From the NCBI GenBank assembly GCA_019400425.1, contig JAFREE010000111.1:19787-83786 (forward strand): a stretch of 64,000 bases of DNA, in the 5' to 3' direction. This DNA is from Hymenochaete sp. R1 (Eukaryota; Basidiomycota; Agaricomycetes; Hymenochaetales; Hymenochaetaceae). The number at the start of each line of letters is the position of its first letter. Positions within the stretch are counted from its first letter, which is position 1. A model generated the notes under the pieces. It ran no database searches. It was not told the DNA's origin and worked only from the letters and a program-made list of their open reading frames with translations. Shown here one piece after another: positions 48,830 to 60,750 of this stretch. The position numbers were made by a program, and so were the translations under genes.

Positions 48830-51114
48830 ATGGCTTCAATATGGACGCTGGCTGTCGCTGCTGCGGCTCTCTTCGCCTTCAAAATGGTCATCAGCGCCAA
48901 AGAAGGGTTCAGGAAGCTTGGGTTCGTTTCATTTGATCATTATGTTTAATCCTTGTTATCAACTCAGTGCTCAATCCTATCTGCAGCGATTGTCCTGGCC
49001 GCCACTGGCTCTGGCTACACCCTTTCAACTTCATCACCTTACTCTTGGGTCCACGTTTTCCCCCACGGGGCTGGTTCGCCCACTTCGACGCCCGCTTCTC
49101 TCAGTATGCAAAGGAAGGCGCTACCATACTTTCAGGCGTCATCTTTGGTTCCTTCACGCCTACGTTCCTGGTTTCGGATCCAGAAGGGCTGAAAGCGATC
49201 ACAAGTGACCGCCATACCTTTGCCAAAGACCTCAGCGCATACGAACACGTCAATATCTACGGGAAGAGTCTGGTGACTACCGACGGCGACGAATGGAGAC
49301 GGCACTTGCATGTTGCCGGACCCGCCTTTTCTGAAGCCAACAACGCCCTCGTTTACCGCGAAACGAGACGTCTCATCCTCGAATGGTTCGCTACGGAATT
49401 TGACGGCTCCTCCCAACTGCCTATGGACCCGACGAAACCCGGCGAGGTACCCCGTACGATGCAGGTCGACGTGCTGGCCAAGATGATCCAGGCAACGTTG
49501 CACATTATTTCATCTGCTGGCTTTGGAATGCGCGCGCACTGGAGCGCGTATTCTGACCCTCACGCCAACTTGAAGAACGCAGGTCGTATCACGCCGACTA
49601 CCCTCATCCCCTTCCACACCGCGCTCGAACTCACGCTCTCGAACCTCTTCCTCCGTATGCTCGCCCCCACTTTCCTTTACAAACTACCGTTTGGTATCCG
49701 GATCCCGGGGTTGAGTGATAAGCTTGATATCGCGAGCGCTTCGTTCGCAAGTATGAAGACGCACATGGAGAGAGTAGTTGAAGGTGTGAAGCGTGGAGAG
49801 GAGCAGAGCGTAGTGGAGAGGGGTGAGGAGGAAATGCAGGAAGAGGCTCAAGCAAGTGACCTCCTTCGCAGACTCGTGAAAGCGAACCTCGCAATGGAGG
49901 AAGAGGGCAGCAAGACCGGCGAAAAGGGGACCCTCACCGAGGTTAGTTTCTCCGATCAACCCACCTGGGAACGTCCAAATGCTAACGCATAGACTAGGGC
50001 GAACTCTTCAGCAACGTTTTCGTACGTCGTGTTTTTCATTTCTCCTATCCGTCATATGCTTTCCACCCCGGCTAACCCCAAACCCGAACAGATGTTCCTC
50101 CTCGCCGGGCACGAGACCTCCGCCCACACCCTCACCTTCGCATTCCTCATCCTCGCCCTCTACCCAGACGTCCAACGCCGCCTCCGCGCCGAATCCTTCG
50201 CCGTCTGGCCCACAGACGCCGAGCTGCACGCGTCCTCGTACAAGACGCACTACGACAAGTTCGTGTACACGATGGCGTTCTTCCGGGAGGTGCTAAGGTG
50301 TTTCCCGATTGAGCCGAGGCTTGCGAAGCTGACGACGAGGGACTCGACGATCCCCGGGACGAGGTTCAGAGCGATCCCGGAGGCGAGGCCGCCGGCGGGT
50401 GGGACCTACGACGGGTCGCTGAATCACGTAGAAGTTAAGAGAAATGTAGGCGTAGACGGAAAGGGGGAAGGAGAAGAGAAGTTCTTGGTGGCGATTCCGA
50501 AGGGGAGCGTGGTGATGCTGGATATTTGGGGCCTGCATATGAATCGTGCGTGTCGTTCTCCATTCTCCAGTCTGGGTCTGGGTCTGTGTAGCTAAACTTA
50601 CGAATCCGGCTGTAGCGATGGTCTGGGGCGATGACGCACACGAGTTCAAGCCCGAGCGGTTTATCGACACGGACACGTACAAGTGGCCTCGCGACGGATG
50701 TACGTCTCCTTTTCCCATCTTACCATTATCATTCGCCCCATGAGATACACGAGTGTTCACATTCACATCCCGTTTTTTTTTGCGACGCGACACGACACGA
50801 CAGTCCTCACGTTCTCCGCCGGCGCCCGCGGGTGCATCGGCAAGACGTTCGCTCTCACCGAAGCGATGCTCATCCTCTCCCTCGTCGTCCGGAACTTCGA
50901 GCTCTTCCCCGTCGTCCCCGCACCCTCCTCCGCGTCTTCCCATCCGCACCCGCATCCGCATGCTCAGGCAGACACCCCGAAGGGCAGGGAAGAGCTCAGG
51001 AAGAGTGTGTTAGGGTACGCGACGGCGTTGACGATTGGGCCGACGTCGAGGAACGTGGTGTTTAGGCGGTATGTGCGGGGTGCGAGCGTTGGGGAGGACG
51101 AGGCGGACGTGTAG
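48830..51114 (+). CDS. Cytochrome P450 monooxygenase
   Basis: Membrane-anchored, microsomal-type P450 that would use electrons from a P450 reductase to oxidise an organic substrate. Exons: 48830-48921, 48987-49941, 49998-50021, 50092-50545, 50616-50699, 50804-51114; all joins keep frame and give 639 aa. An N-terminal membrane anchor starts MASIWTLAVAAAALFAFKMV. The oxygen-binding helix has AGHET (362-366). The ExxR motif is EVLR (423-426). The haem loop is FSAGARGCIG with Cys547. Exon 3 is only 24 bases (GELFSNVF). The protein is longer than the usual 500-550 aa because of a Glu-rich insert before the I helix (near residues 305-330) and a Gly/Glu-rich insert after the ExxR region. Substrate unknown; it is 28 kb from the polyketide synthase and not clearly part of its pathway. 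Confidence 0.93.
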
Positions 51115-52458
51115 AAACGTGAATTTGGTTCTACACTTTTTCCTTTTCCTTTCCTTTCGTTTCTTTTTCCTTGTTTTGGTTGCTTATGGCCGGACTTTCT
51201 TGATTAATTCTCCACGCCGTGTTTAGTACTAGTGTTACTGAATGTATATTTGTTTTCGTCCCGGGTACGGTACTAGTCTCAGGCTCCTCGACCCCTTCTG
51301 TCATTTTGCTCTATTTCTCTACCGTCTTGGATACCATACATATATCCCTAGTCTCTAGTCTTCAGTCTTTTAACTCTTTATTCCTCTCATCTTTGCCTTA
51401 CGCGACGGACCTGGACCAACTGTAACTATCTTTACTCATGGTGATCGCTAGTAATGCAATCCCCTCGTAATCATACCTCGTCCGCTCTTTGTTGTTTGTA
51501 TCAACAGTACCAGTTGGCCGGAAGAACGCCCCCAGGGGTAGTTCCTCCAGTTCTTCTTCAACTCCTTCGAGTCTCTCTCAGCGGCCTTTGAGGGTTTTGG
51601 CCATTGGCGGTCCGACTTCGACTTCGAGCTGCCAGTGTGTCAGCATCGAGTCCCACACGCGCTCGCGCACATTTTTGTAAAATGGCCCCGCTTTTTTGCC
51701 TTGCTTCCGGAAAACAACGGGTCTGAGAAAGTTACTACAACCTGAGGAGGAACGACGATTCGACGGATTAGCGTCAGCGAGCGAGCGAGCGAGCGAATGG
51801 GTTCGAACTCGAATGTGATTGGACAATGGACGTAGAAAAGTTAACATCGAATGTGTCCCGTGAATGGCCTCCGAGTCCGTGGTTATCGTTACCTGACGAA
51901 CACATTGGACTCTGTCTCGTCAACGTCTTTGAAAAGAAAAATTGGGTGATATAGTATATACCATGCACGAGTTAAAAGCCAGGTATATACGCGTACGTAG
52001 AGGAAGATGATGATTTATTGATTACAAGATGCAGATGCGTCGTTGAGAGCGGGAGGAGGGCGTGGGAACAGATTACGTAATGATAGGGAAAGGGGTTGTG
52101 CGTGGTGTAGTGCGTGACTCGGCTCCCCTTGTCTTCCTCACACATTCCGACGTGAGCGAGAGGTGTTCCCTTTTCCGACCATCCCGCATTTCACTTTCCA
52201 CTCCTCCCACTCACTTCACTTCTCTCTTCAGTCTATATACTCTGAGGATCTACTTTGCGCATACACACGCCACACGCCACTCCCACCCTCCTCCATCCTC
52301 TCTCCGGTCCCCCCGTCCCGCCCACCTCTTTTCCGTTCCGCGTCCGATTCATCTCGACGCAGACGCAAACGCAAATCACTCACCCGTTCCAATCCATACA
52401 GCCACTAGTACTACCCACCCACTCATTCATATCTCATCCCTTTCCCGCAATAACGAAT
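51115..52458. other. Intergenic region, 1.3 kb
   Basis: T-rich P450 3' flank to about 51400, then mixed sequence with a GAGC repeat near 51778-51795. TATATA at 52234-52239 and a long CT/AC-rich leader precede the ATG at 52459. No gene seen. Confidence 0.45.
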
Positions 52459-55400
52459 ATGCGTCTCCGTTCAAGGGACACTTCGTCTTCCACTCCCACA
52501 CCCTCTACCACCAGCACTCACAGCCCCCTCAGGACGGGCGTCAAACGGTCCAGGTCTGGCGCTCCTAAGGGGGGCTCGTCGCAGTCGGTGACGGAGTCGG
52601 AAACGGCTCATCCTGTCGCGGCGCATTCGCCGTCTTCGTCTACGTCTACGTCTTTATGTTTGGCTAATACCAAGTCCAAATCCATCGACGTCGTCCCCCC
52701 GCCTTCACTTGTCTCTCCTTCTCCTGCTCCGACGACGACGGCAACGAATACATCCCAAACACAAACGCAAACAGAAACGCAAACCCGCCGTTCCTCCCGA
52801 TCCCGCGCACCCACCAAGCCTCAAAGTCAACGTCAAAGTCGACGGCGAAGCTCAACCGACATCGCGCCTCGATCTCCCCTAAACACCCAAGTCGACACAC
52901 AGGACGACGATGGGGACGATAAGGAGAATAACAATAACAATACCACCAACGACAATAGCAACGCTGAAGATGGCGATGGGAATGGGAATGGGAGTAAGAA
53001 TAAGCGCCCGAGGAGAGCGGGGGCGAGGGTTGAGTTGGGGTTGGAGGGGAGTCCGACGTCTCCGACGGTGATGAAGCAGATGAAGATGGCGAAAGTGAAG
53101 AAAGGGAAAGTGGAAGCTCAGATCCGTACGTCTCTCTCTTTCTCTCTCTTTCTTTGCCTCTCTTCCTTTTGTTTTCATAACACTGACATTGATGTCTCGA
53201 TACCCTTTTCACAGTTACTTTCGACACCGCTGCGCCGACGAAGAAGAGGAAGAGAACACGAACTGAGTCTGAGTTTGAGTCTGAGGTCGAAGGCGAGGAA
53301 GAGGGCTCGTCTGCCCCCGTATCTGCTCTCGCGCCTGTACCTGCGTCTGCGTCTGTGCCTGTGCGCACGACGAGGACGAGCGAGCGCGTGAAGAAGCAGA
53401 GCTGGAAGGCGTCGTCGTCGTCGTCGAGGGATGGACGGGAGGTTGTCGATGAAGGCGGAGCGCGAACGCGAAGAAAAGTGGAAGCGAGTGTGGATGAGGA
53501 GGGTGTTGTGGACTCCCAAACACAGACACAGACGCAGGCTCCGACGACGCAAACGAACAAACGGAGCTCCCGTTCCCAAACCCGAGCTCAAGGTACGTCT
53601 CTTCTCCGTTCCTTCATACGCTCGCATCCCCAACCCCTACACCAACCCCGTACCTTCTACAATGTATCACCGAAACCGAAACTGAAACGCTCATCTATCG
53701 AATTTTCCTTTTTCTTTTTCTTTGTGTAGCCGCCCCCAGCAACGAACGCGCACGGAGTCGCAGTACCAGTGTGCCGAAGTCAAAGTCGGGGGTCTTGACG
53801 AAATCGACAGAGAGGACGGAGACGATGGGGAGGTCGGGCGCCTCCCGAAGCGGAAGTCGAAGTCGAAGCCGAACCCTCCAACAACCTCGTACTCGGACTG
53901 GCACTCGGACTTCGCCCAGGACGCGTACGGACGGTACGGACGGTGCTGATGCGGTCGTCGGTGGAGGGGTCGTGTTCTACAAGGCCGAGGACGGGGTCGT
54001 TGGAAACGGAGATGGAGATGAAAATGAAATCGGAAGCGACGTGTCGGACGAGACGCTCGTCGAGGAAGCTGATTCCGATACCAATGCCGCTACTAACGCC
54101 AACGCCAACGCTAACGCCATCGGGGTTGCGGTTGAGAACGAGAACGAGGACGAGAGCCAGAAAGTAGCGGGCCAACCCAAGGGAAAAGAAGGGAAGAAAG
54201 CCGTCACGGTTCCAGAGAGGGCGGGCGAGGGCGAGGGTGAGGGTGGAGGCGTGCTTGTGTTGTACCCACGTCCTCTCGTACCGCTCGTACCGCCGAGTTC
54301 GAGGTCTGACGAGTCGACGGTGGCTTCGTCTTCGTCTTCGTCTTTGGCTTTAAAGGCGGGGCCGGGGAAGAGGAGTAGGGCTGGTCCTCGGGTGCATTTG
54401 AGTGCGCCAACCCGCACCCGCACCCCCACAAACACAAACACAAACGCAAACGCAAACACGAATGCAAGAAAGACAAGTTTACGGTCCGGGACGAAGTCCG
54501 ACAAGCTCGCTGCTGCTTCTCCTTCAGCCTCAGCCTCAGCCCCTTCCGCCTCCCCCACCCAAGGCCGACAACGCGAGACCACCACGACCACCACGACCAC
54601 GCTCGGCATCTTCGCCCGCTTCGCCTCAGCCATAGGGCCCAACCCGCTCGTCGTCGTCTCCGCTCCTTCTGCTCCTTCTGCTCCTTTTCCTCATTCTAGC
54701 TCAACGCCTCCGACGCCTCCGACTCCGACGCCCCCAACCCCAACCCCGTTCCGCAAACTATTCCTCTTCCCGCACCCTGCGTTGCCTATCGGGTGTCTCT
54801 CGCTGCCTCCTCACACTCCTCACACTCCGTTCCCGAACGCAAAGAAAGAGAAAGAGGAAGAGGAGGGGGACCATACACTCCGAACACACCTATCCACACG
54901 CGTCGCCCACGGTCTCGCGAGGCTCCTCCTTTCCTCCCCTTCTCCTTCTCCTTCCTCCTCTCCTTCGTCCGACAATCAAAATGGTCAAGGCACGACAGGA
55001 CAGGGCTTGGGTCTGGGCTTGGGCTTGGGCCGCGCAATCAGCGACCGACAGAGCTTGTACCTCCTCCGGGGCGGCAAGGCGAACGTGCCGATGGTGTATC
55101 CTTCTTCTTCCTTTCCCCGTCCACGTCGCTCAGGTACGAACGCCTCCCTCGAAGACAAACACGAAATTGAAGAAGGAGAAGGGGGGAGAGGAGGAGAAGG
55201 ACCAAACGTGAACGCTCCTGGAAGACTGAGAGCTACGCTTGCGCTCCTTCATCGGGGGCTGGCGCAGAGGATCGCGGGGAGGCAGAGGGCGGAGAGGAGG
55301 GTTTATTTGGCTTCTTTGGCGTCCGCGTTGGCTTCGAAGGCGTCGGTGTCGGCGTCGGCGTCAAAGAAGACGCCGACAGTGGTAGGAAGGGGAAAGGAGT

Positions 55401-58400
55401 CAAATGGGAATGGGAAGAGGAAGGGGAAGGAGAGGAGGCGTGGTGGGAGGCGCGAACGGGAACGCAGGAAGAAAGAGGAGGAGGAGGAGAGGTTGAAGGC
55501 GCTGGAGAGGGAGATTGAGGCGAGCTTGGGGGAGCGGGGGCAGGAAGAGGAGGAGGACGGGGGAGTAGCGATGCAAGCGCAGGTTGATGAGCGGCTTCAA
55601 GAAGGCAGTGGGCCCCATACGGAAGGGACGGCGATGGAGGAAGCTGGTCGGCAGCCAATGATAACGGCGTCGACGTCTACGTCGATGGAACGCGAACGCG
55701 AACACGAAGAGGAGGAAGAGGAAGAGGAGGAAGAAGAAGAAGAAGAAGAAGAAGAGGAATGGGACACGACTCGCTTCGTGTTCACGTTCACCCCTCCCCC
55801 CTCGCCCTCAGCGCCGTTCCATCTCAGCAGGCCCCACGTTCAGGTCCTCGATGCCCCTTCTCCCTCCTCTCCCTCCTCTTCCCCTTCGACATCACCAGCT
55901 TCAGCAGTAACGGAGGCGGAGGCAGTGAGAGAGACAGTGACGGAGACGGAGACCCCGGCCCCGACGCTCCCGCCCGGCGTCTTCGTCGCAGCCGATACGG
56001 ACGTCTGTGTCGTCGTTCCCAGCCAAAGCCAAAGCCAGAGTTCGGTCCGGAACTCGATTGCGAGGTGGACGGCGAGTAGACCGAAGGAACCGAGTCGGTT
56101 GAGGATGTGTGTCTCTTCCCGGCCCCGGCCCCGGCCCCGGTCCCGACCCAAACCTCGTTCTACTTCTGGTTCCTACGAACCGTCCTCATCCCCGTCTTCA
56201 TCTCCTTCTCCTTCCCCTTCCTTACCATCCTCCCACATCCCCCCACACGTACACGTACACCACCAGCCCCAGCCCCAGCCCCAACAAACCCAACACCACA
56301 CCCAAAGACAAACAGAACCCACCCTCTGGAAATGGGCGGCGCTGAGCAGGGTGGAGCAGAGTTGTGCGATCTGGGGGGTGGAGTGCGTGCGGGGGTGGAT
56401 CGAGAGGGAGAGGGTTGAGTGGGAGGCGAGGCTCCAGGTTCAGGCTCGGGGTGAGGGTGGGGTCGAGGGTGCGTCGATGGATGGTGGGGACGGCGGTCAC
56501 GGTGGTGGAGAAGAGGGTAAAGAGGGAAAAGAGGGAGAGGGAGAGGGAGAGGGAGAGGGAAACGGCGAAGGGACGGAGTCTGAGTCGGACGCGGATGGGG
56601 AGTACGAGATTGACGAGGAGTACGCTGCTGCTGCTGTTACTACTACTTCCGCGTCTCCGTCTCCGTCCCCGTCTGCGTCTGGAGGCATCGAAGGGGATGA
56701 TGTCGGTGATGGTGAAGGTGTCGATGATGGTGAAGCAGAAGGGGAGGGGGAGACCCAGGAAATGCATATCGAAGATGAGGAGTGGGATGATATCGACGTT
56801 GATTTGAGCTCGACGGAAGATGAGGGCGAGGGCGAGGATGGGGCGGGGGGTGGGGCTCAACAGGAGGACGAACACGAACATGAAGCCGACGACGACGGTG
56901 ACAGCGAAACTAGTGAAAGCGAAGACGACGCTGACGCCGACGCTGATGAAGACGATAACAAGGTATTAGAACCATACACGTCGACCTTCGTCGTCTCTCT
57001 TCCTTCCCAACCACCTTCAAGTTCTCGCCCCGATATCACTACGAGCGTCGACGAATATCTTCCTCCCTCAGCCTTATCCTCGGAAACGGAGACGGAGACA
57101 GAAGTAGTGGGAGGGATGGAGATCACGTTCCGCCTCGCTGATCTGGACGAGATTCGGATTAAGGATGACAATGTCATTTTTGATGACGTTGACGCCGAAG
57201 ATGCTATTAATGGCGGTACGGGCGCCCTCAATCGCTCGGACCCGGACCTGGACTCGGACGCCGAGCCCTCGTCCTCGTCCTCTTCACCCCAGCTCCAGTC
57301 TCAAACAGATACACACCCTACGTCGACGTCCACGCCCATATCCACTTTTCCAGAAAACTCGACACAGACACAGACACCGATCCCGTCCCTCTCCCACCTC
57401 CCTGCGCTCTGTCTACGTGAGGCGACGCAAGCTGTACAAGGCTTCGGGACGCCTGCGGCGAGCGGGCCGGAGACGCGGGGGAGTTTGTTGTTTTTGCGGG
57501 AACGGGCGGAGGGGGAGGAGGAGGTTGGGGTGGGTGTGGGTGTGGGGATGAGTATGGGGATGGGGAAGGGGATAGGGAAGGATGGGTGGATGGAGGTTTG
57601 TTTGAGGGTTGATGGGGAGCGGCGGGCGAATTTGAACCTTAACGCAGGTGGAGATGAGGACGTGACCTTCCTGTGGCCATCTCATTCGACGACACATTCC
57701 AACGTCGAGCCTTCCGTTCCAATACAATCGCAATCGCGACCGCTTGAACACGAGAACGAAGGTTCCCCTCATCTCCTCCATCCATCCCCATCTTTATCTC
57801 CAGCCACCTCTCCGTCTTCTCCGACGCACCCCGCATTCGACATCAACAACTCCATGTCGATGTCCAACATGCCAATGCCGCCGATGGACATACCCAACAT
57901 GCTCTCCTTCAACGCCGGCTTTGGCGTAGGCATGCACGTCGGGTTCGGGGTTGGGTTCGGTGTGGGCGCCGGGGTGGGGCTCGGTGCAGGCATAGGCGTA
58001 GGCGCTGGGATGGGGCTGGGGATGGGATACGGATGTGGACTTGCGCAAGGACATGGGCAGGGGCAGGGGCAGAATGGAATCGAAATGGGAGCGGGTGGGG
58101 AGGTGGGGATGGGGATGTTCTCGTTACCGTCGTCGTCCTCTCCGTCGTCTGCGGCACTGATCGACCCGGCTCTTCACCTCTCCCCGTCTTCGTCTCTGTC
58201 TCCGTCTACGTCTCCGTCTCCAGCGTGCTCCCCTACTTCAACGTCTCCCTCAACGCCGACGCCGATACCGAGCCCGAACTCGTCGCTCCCGTCTCCTCCA
58301 AACGAATTTGGCTTGGGGATGGGACTGGGAATGGGGTACGTCGATCCTCCGATGGGGACGATGGAGATGGAGATGGGGATGGGGATGCAGATGGCTATCC

Positions 58401-58513
58401 CGCCGGTGCAGGTACAGATGACGACGCTTGGGCCGGGGACGAGCGAGATTGCGGGTGTGTTTGGGAGTGTTGGCGGTGGGGAAGAGGTGGTGGTTGGGGT
58501 GGAGAGTGGGTGA
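52459..58513 (+). CDS. Giant low-complexity protein, unrecognised
   Basis: Three exons, 52459-53125, 53215-53592 and 53730-58513, join in frame to about 1942 aa. Almost the whole protein is compositionally biased: Ser/Thr/Gln repeats (SQTQTQTETQTRR), Asp/Glu/Asn blocks (DDDGDDKENNNNN), Arg/Lys-rich patches, a run of about 20 Glu near 55705-55756, Gly/Glu repeats, Pro/Ser stretches and a C-terminal Gly/Val/Met array (GFGVGFGVGAGVGLGAGIGV). Two short ordered-looking patches are TLWKWAALSRVEQSCAIWGV and MEITFRLADLDEIRIKDDNV. The alternative frames are also open for long distances because the DNA itself is repetitive, so internal introns could be missed. The start at 52459 follows a TATA-containing leader. 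Function unknown; chromatin or nuclear association is only suggested by basic clusters. Confidence 0.68.
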
Positions 58514-59532
58514 GGTCGTTGAGTTTTAATCGACTTTTGGTTTTGCGTTTGCGTTTGGTTTTTGGTTTTGGAATATTCCTTTCAACGCATCTCTTGACTT
58601 TATTCGTCTTACGTTTTCTTTCATTTCGTTTAGTCCGTCTCGGTTGGTTGTGTCCGTCGACTCGTGGAAAGACTTCATTTCACCTCACCTCACTTCGCCT
58701 CATCTCAACTCCTCTATTATCTTTTCACTTACATTTTTCTTATTTTCGTCGGAATTACGTACGATCCTGGAAAGCCCACACTCACGTCCTCTCTTATTGT
58801 TTTCTTCTTTTCATCTCTGTATTCTTCTCTTCTGTGTCTTATTCCCCTTTGTCAACGCTCAATGCTCTGTTCATACTGTCAATACTCCCGTTGTTTTCTG
58901 TCCACTGTTTTTGTATCACCACGAATTTGTTAATTAGCTATCGTTCTGTACACTTTTCGAGTTTCGATCTATTGTATGTAGTCTGATTGCGCTATGATTG
59001 ATTCAGTTCATTTCATTCAATACTTCTGAGGAGCCTAAGGTAAATTGAACTCAAAACAAATCGGTTGAGAATCAATTGAAGAACGGCAGAAATTTGCGAA
59101 AGGTTAATGACTGAGTCACTGTTTTGGGCCAATGATCGATTGCATCGACTGCTATCATAGGAATACCACATCCATATTGAGTATTTGGCCAAAACAAGGA
59201 GTTTTATCGTTTTCTCTCTTCGGAGCTTGGGGCAACACTTTGATCCGTTCAGGCCCGCCAGCCTCGTTCTAGAAATGCTCCAGATTTGTTTCGTTTCGTT
59301 TCGATTCATCGCCACTCGTTTTTGCCCCCAAATCGAATCTAATAATGGAACGGGAGATGTTCCAAAAATAACTTCGAGGTTTGGGAGCAGCTCTGAGCAC
59401 TCCGCAGATAAAAATAGCTCGTTGGCGTTTTTGTGCCTCATCTTCAAGTTATTCCTATAGCCTGACAGACTTCCTCCCCTCCTTGGCCCACGAGCTTTAG
59501 TCGACATACCACAAGGACACTCATTTCCAAGG
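58514..59532. other. Intergenic region, 1.0 kb
   Basis: Pyrimidine-rich 3' flank to about 58930, then mixed sequence leading to the small zinc-cluster gene. A 244-codon antisense open frame (59013-59747) is not accepted. Confidence 0.45.
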
Positions 59533-60039
59533 ATGTCTACGCCAATGAGAACAAACAGAGACAAACCTCGCCCCTGCAGGCGATGTGCCGATAGGCACAA
59601 GAAGGTAAACTTGACATTTTTTTCCCAGACGGGAACAGAATTCACAATGATTGACTCGGACGAAACAGTGCGACAAATCACTGCCATATTCCATCGAGCA
59701 ATGCAAGGACTGCGCGAAAGCTGGCATCGCACGTTGTCCGCCACCATACTCCCGTCGTCGTTGGAGTCCGAACCGATACATGGCTACGGATGCATGTTCC
59801 CAGCAGGGGCCTGTAAGTCATGGAATGTACGAAGCATAGTCAATGATTTACTTACCGAGGTCGTGGGGAATTTGCAGCAGGTTGTATTCGTGAGCACCTC
59901 CACTGAGCAGATGTCCACGGCCGTCCAGGATGTGCCGCCAATTGATGGGTCAAGCCTCGCTAGTACTGCAACGACTTTTGTCTGCCCGTACTGCTTGTCT
60001 TTGCCAACTGCTTCGTGCATGTTTTGCATTTCTATGTAA
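59533..60039 (+). CDS. Mini Zn2Cys6 protein with C-terminal CxxC pair
   Basis: Three exons, 59533-59604, 59669-59812 and 59878-60039, give 125 aa in frame. The first two exons build a complete zinc cluster: Cys15, Cys18, Cys25, Cys36, Cys39 and Cys47, with spacing Cys-x2-Cys-x6-Cys-x10-Cys-x2-Cys-x7-Cys (CRRCADRHKKCDKS, then CKDCAKAGIARC). A basic patch follows (YSRRRWSP). The last 20 residues carry CPYC-x7-CMFC, a possible second metal site. There is no fungal-specific middle region, so this is far shorter than usual Gal4-type regulators. The intron between Cys18 and Cys25 lies in a position common to this domain. It may be a stand-alone DNA-binding protein or a truncated regulator. An acceptor three bases later (59881) is equally possible and would remove one Gln. 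Confidence 0.68.
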   Translation: MSTPMRTNRDKPRPCRRCADRHKKVNLTFFSQTGTEFTMIDSDETVRQITAIFHRAMQGLRESWHRTLSATILPSSLESEPIHGYGCMFPAGACKSWNVRSIVNDLLTEVVGNLQQVVFVSTSTEQMSTAVQDVPPIDGSSLASTATTFVCPYCLSLPTASCMFCISM

Positions 60040-60750
60040 CTGGCGATGTTGTTTTACACCATTCAACTGTTGGATGTAGGTCCATGAGAGAGTTGTATTA
60101 GTTGTTTGCAAGATATTGTTGTCTTCGCTGACGCGTATCGTACATCAGCGGAAAGGCTAAAAAATTGTATCACCTTGTAGCATTTATCAGGCGACGACAA
60201 GGCTTACGTGATCATACATAGCATACAGATGGCCTCGACTCGAATATAAGGTGGTAAAATACAATACCAGATGAATACCAGATATTTACATGTATATAAT
60301 ATCTATACCAGATTTTTATATGCATATAATATTCATACCAGATTTTTGAACATTTTACATTTCACTTACAAGTATTTTACTGGAATACATTCAGAGTGAA
60401 TATCTGAAATAAACATGAGATGGTGACTGAAAGAAGTGTCGGCATCTTATATTCTCGGCTCAGTATGTTTTTCTTATTGTAAAGCCTTTGAAAGACTTGT
60501 GTTCCTTTATATGACATATAACATAATTGTATTAAGTTTTATAATAATGATATACATGGTAAATAATGGAAGAGAAGTCCGGAGAGCGAAACTCCATAAT
60601 CAGAGGCAGGTATGTCTTCAACAACCGTTGCGTCTGCATCTTCATGATTTCCGCGCTCGCGCGTGCGATAGCTTCAAGGCACGCACCAAGTCCGTCAACA
60701 CCACCACGTCAAAAAGTTTTGCGGCGAGTGTAGCTCTAGCAGCATTATGA
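60040..60750. other. AT-rich intergenic region
   Basis: No gene. It contains the 30-bp tandem repeat listed separately, then AT-rich sequence, then GC-richer sequence from about 60640 that begins the decayed region to the right. Confidence 0.45.
60264..60351. repeat. AT-rich tandem repeat, 30-bp period
   Basis: Units start ATACCAGAT at 60275, 60305 and 60335; two full units end in ATATAATATCT or ATATAATATTC, with a partial unit on each side. Non-coding. Confidence 0.75.

Noticed and set aside
53800..57800. Long antisense and alternative-frame open frames across the low-complexity gene
   Set aside because: Repetitive GC-rich DNA leaves several frames open; only the chosen frame joins cleanly to two upstream exons and stays open for about 1580 codons.
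59013..59747. 244-codon antisense open frame overlapping the mini zinc-cluster gene
   Set aside because: No recognisable motif, and the plus strand there carries a complete, spliced zinc-cluster domain; the antisense frame is most simply chance.
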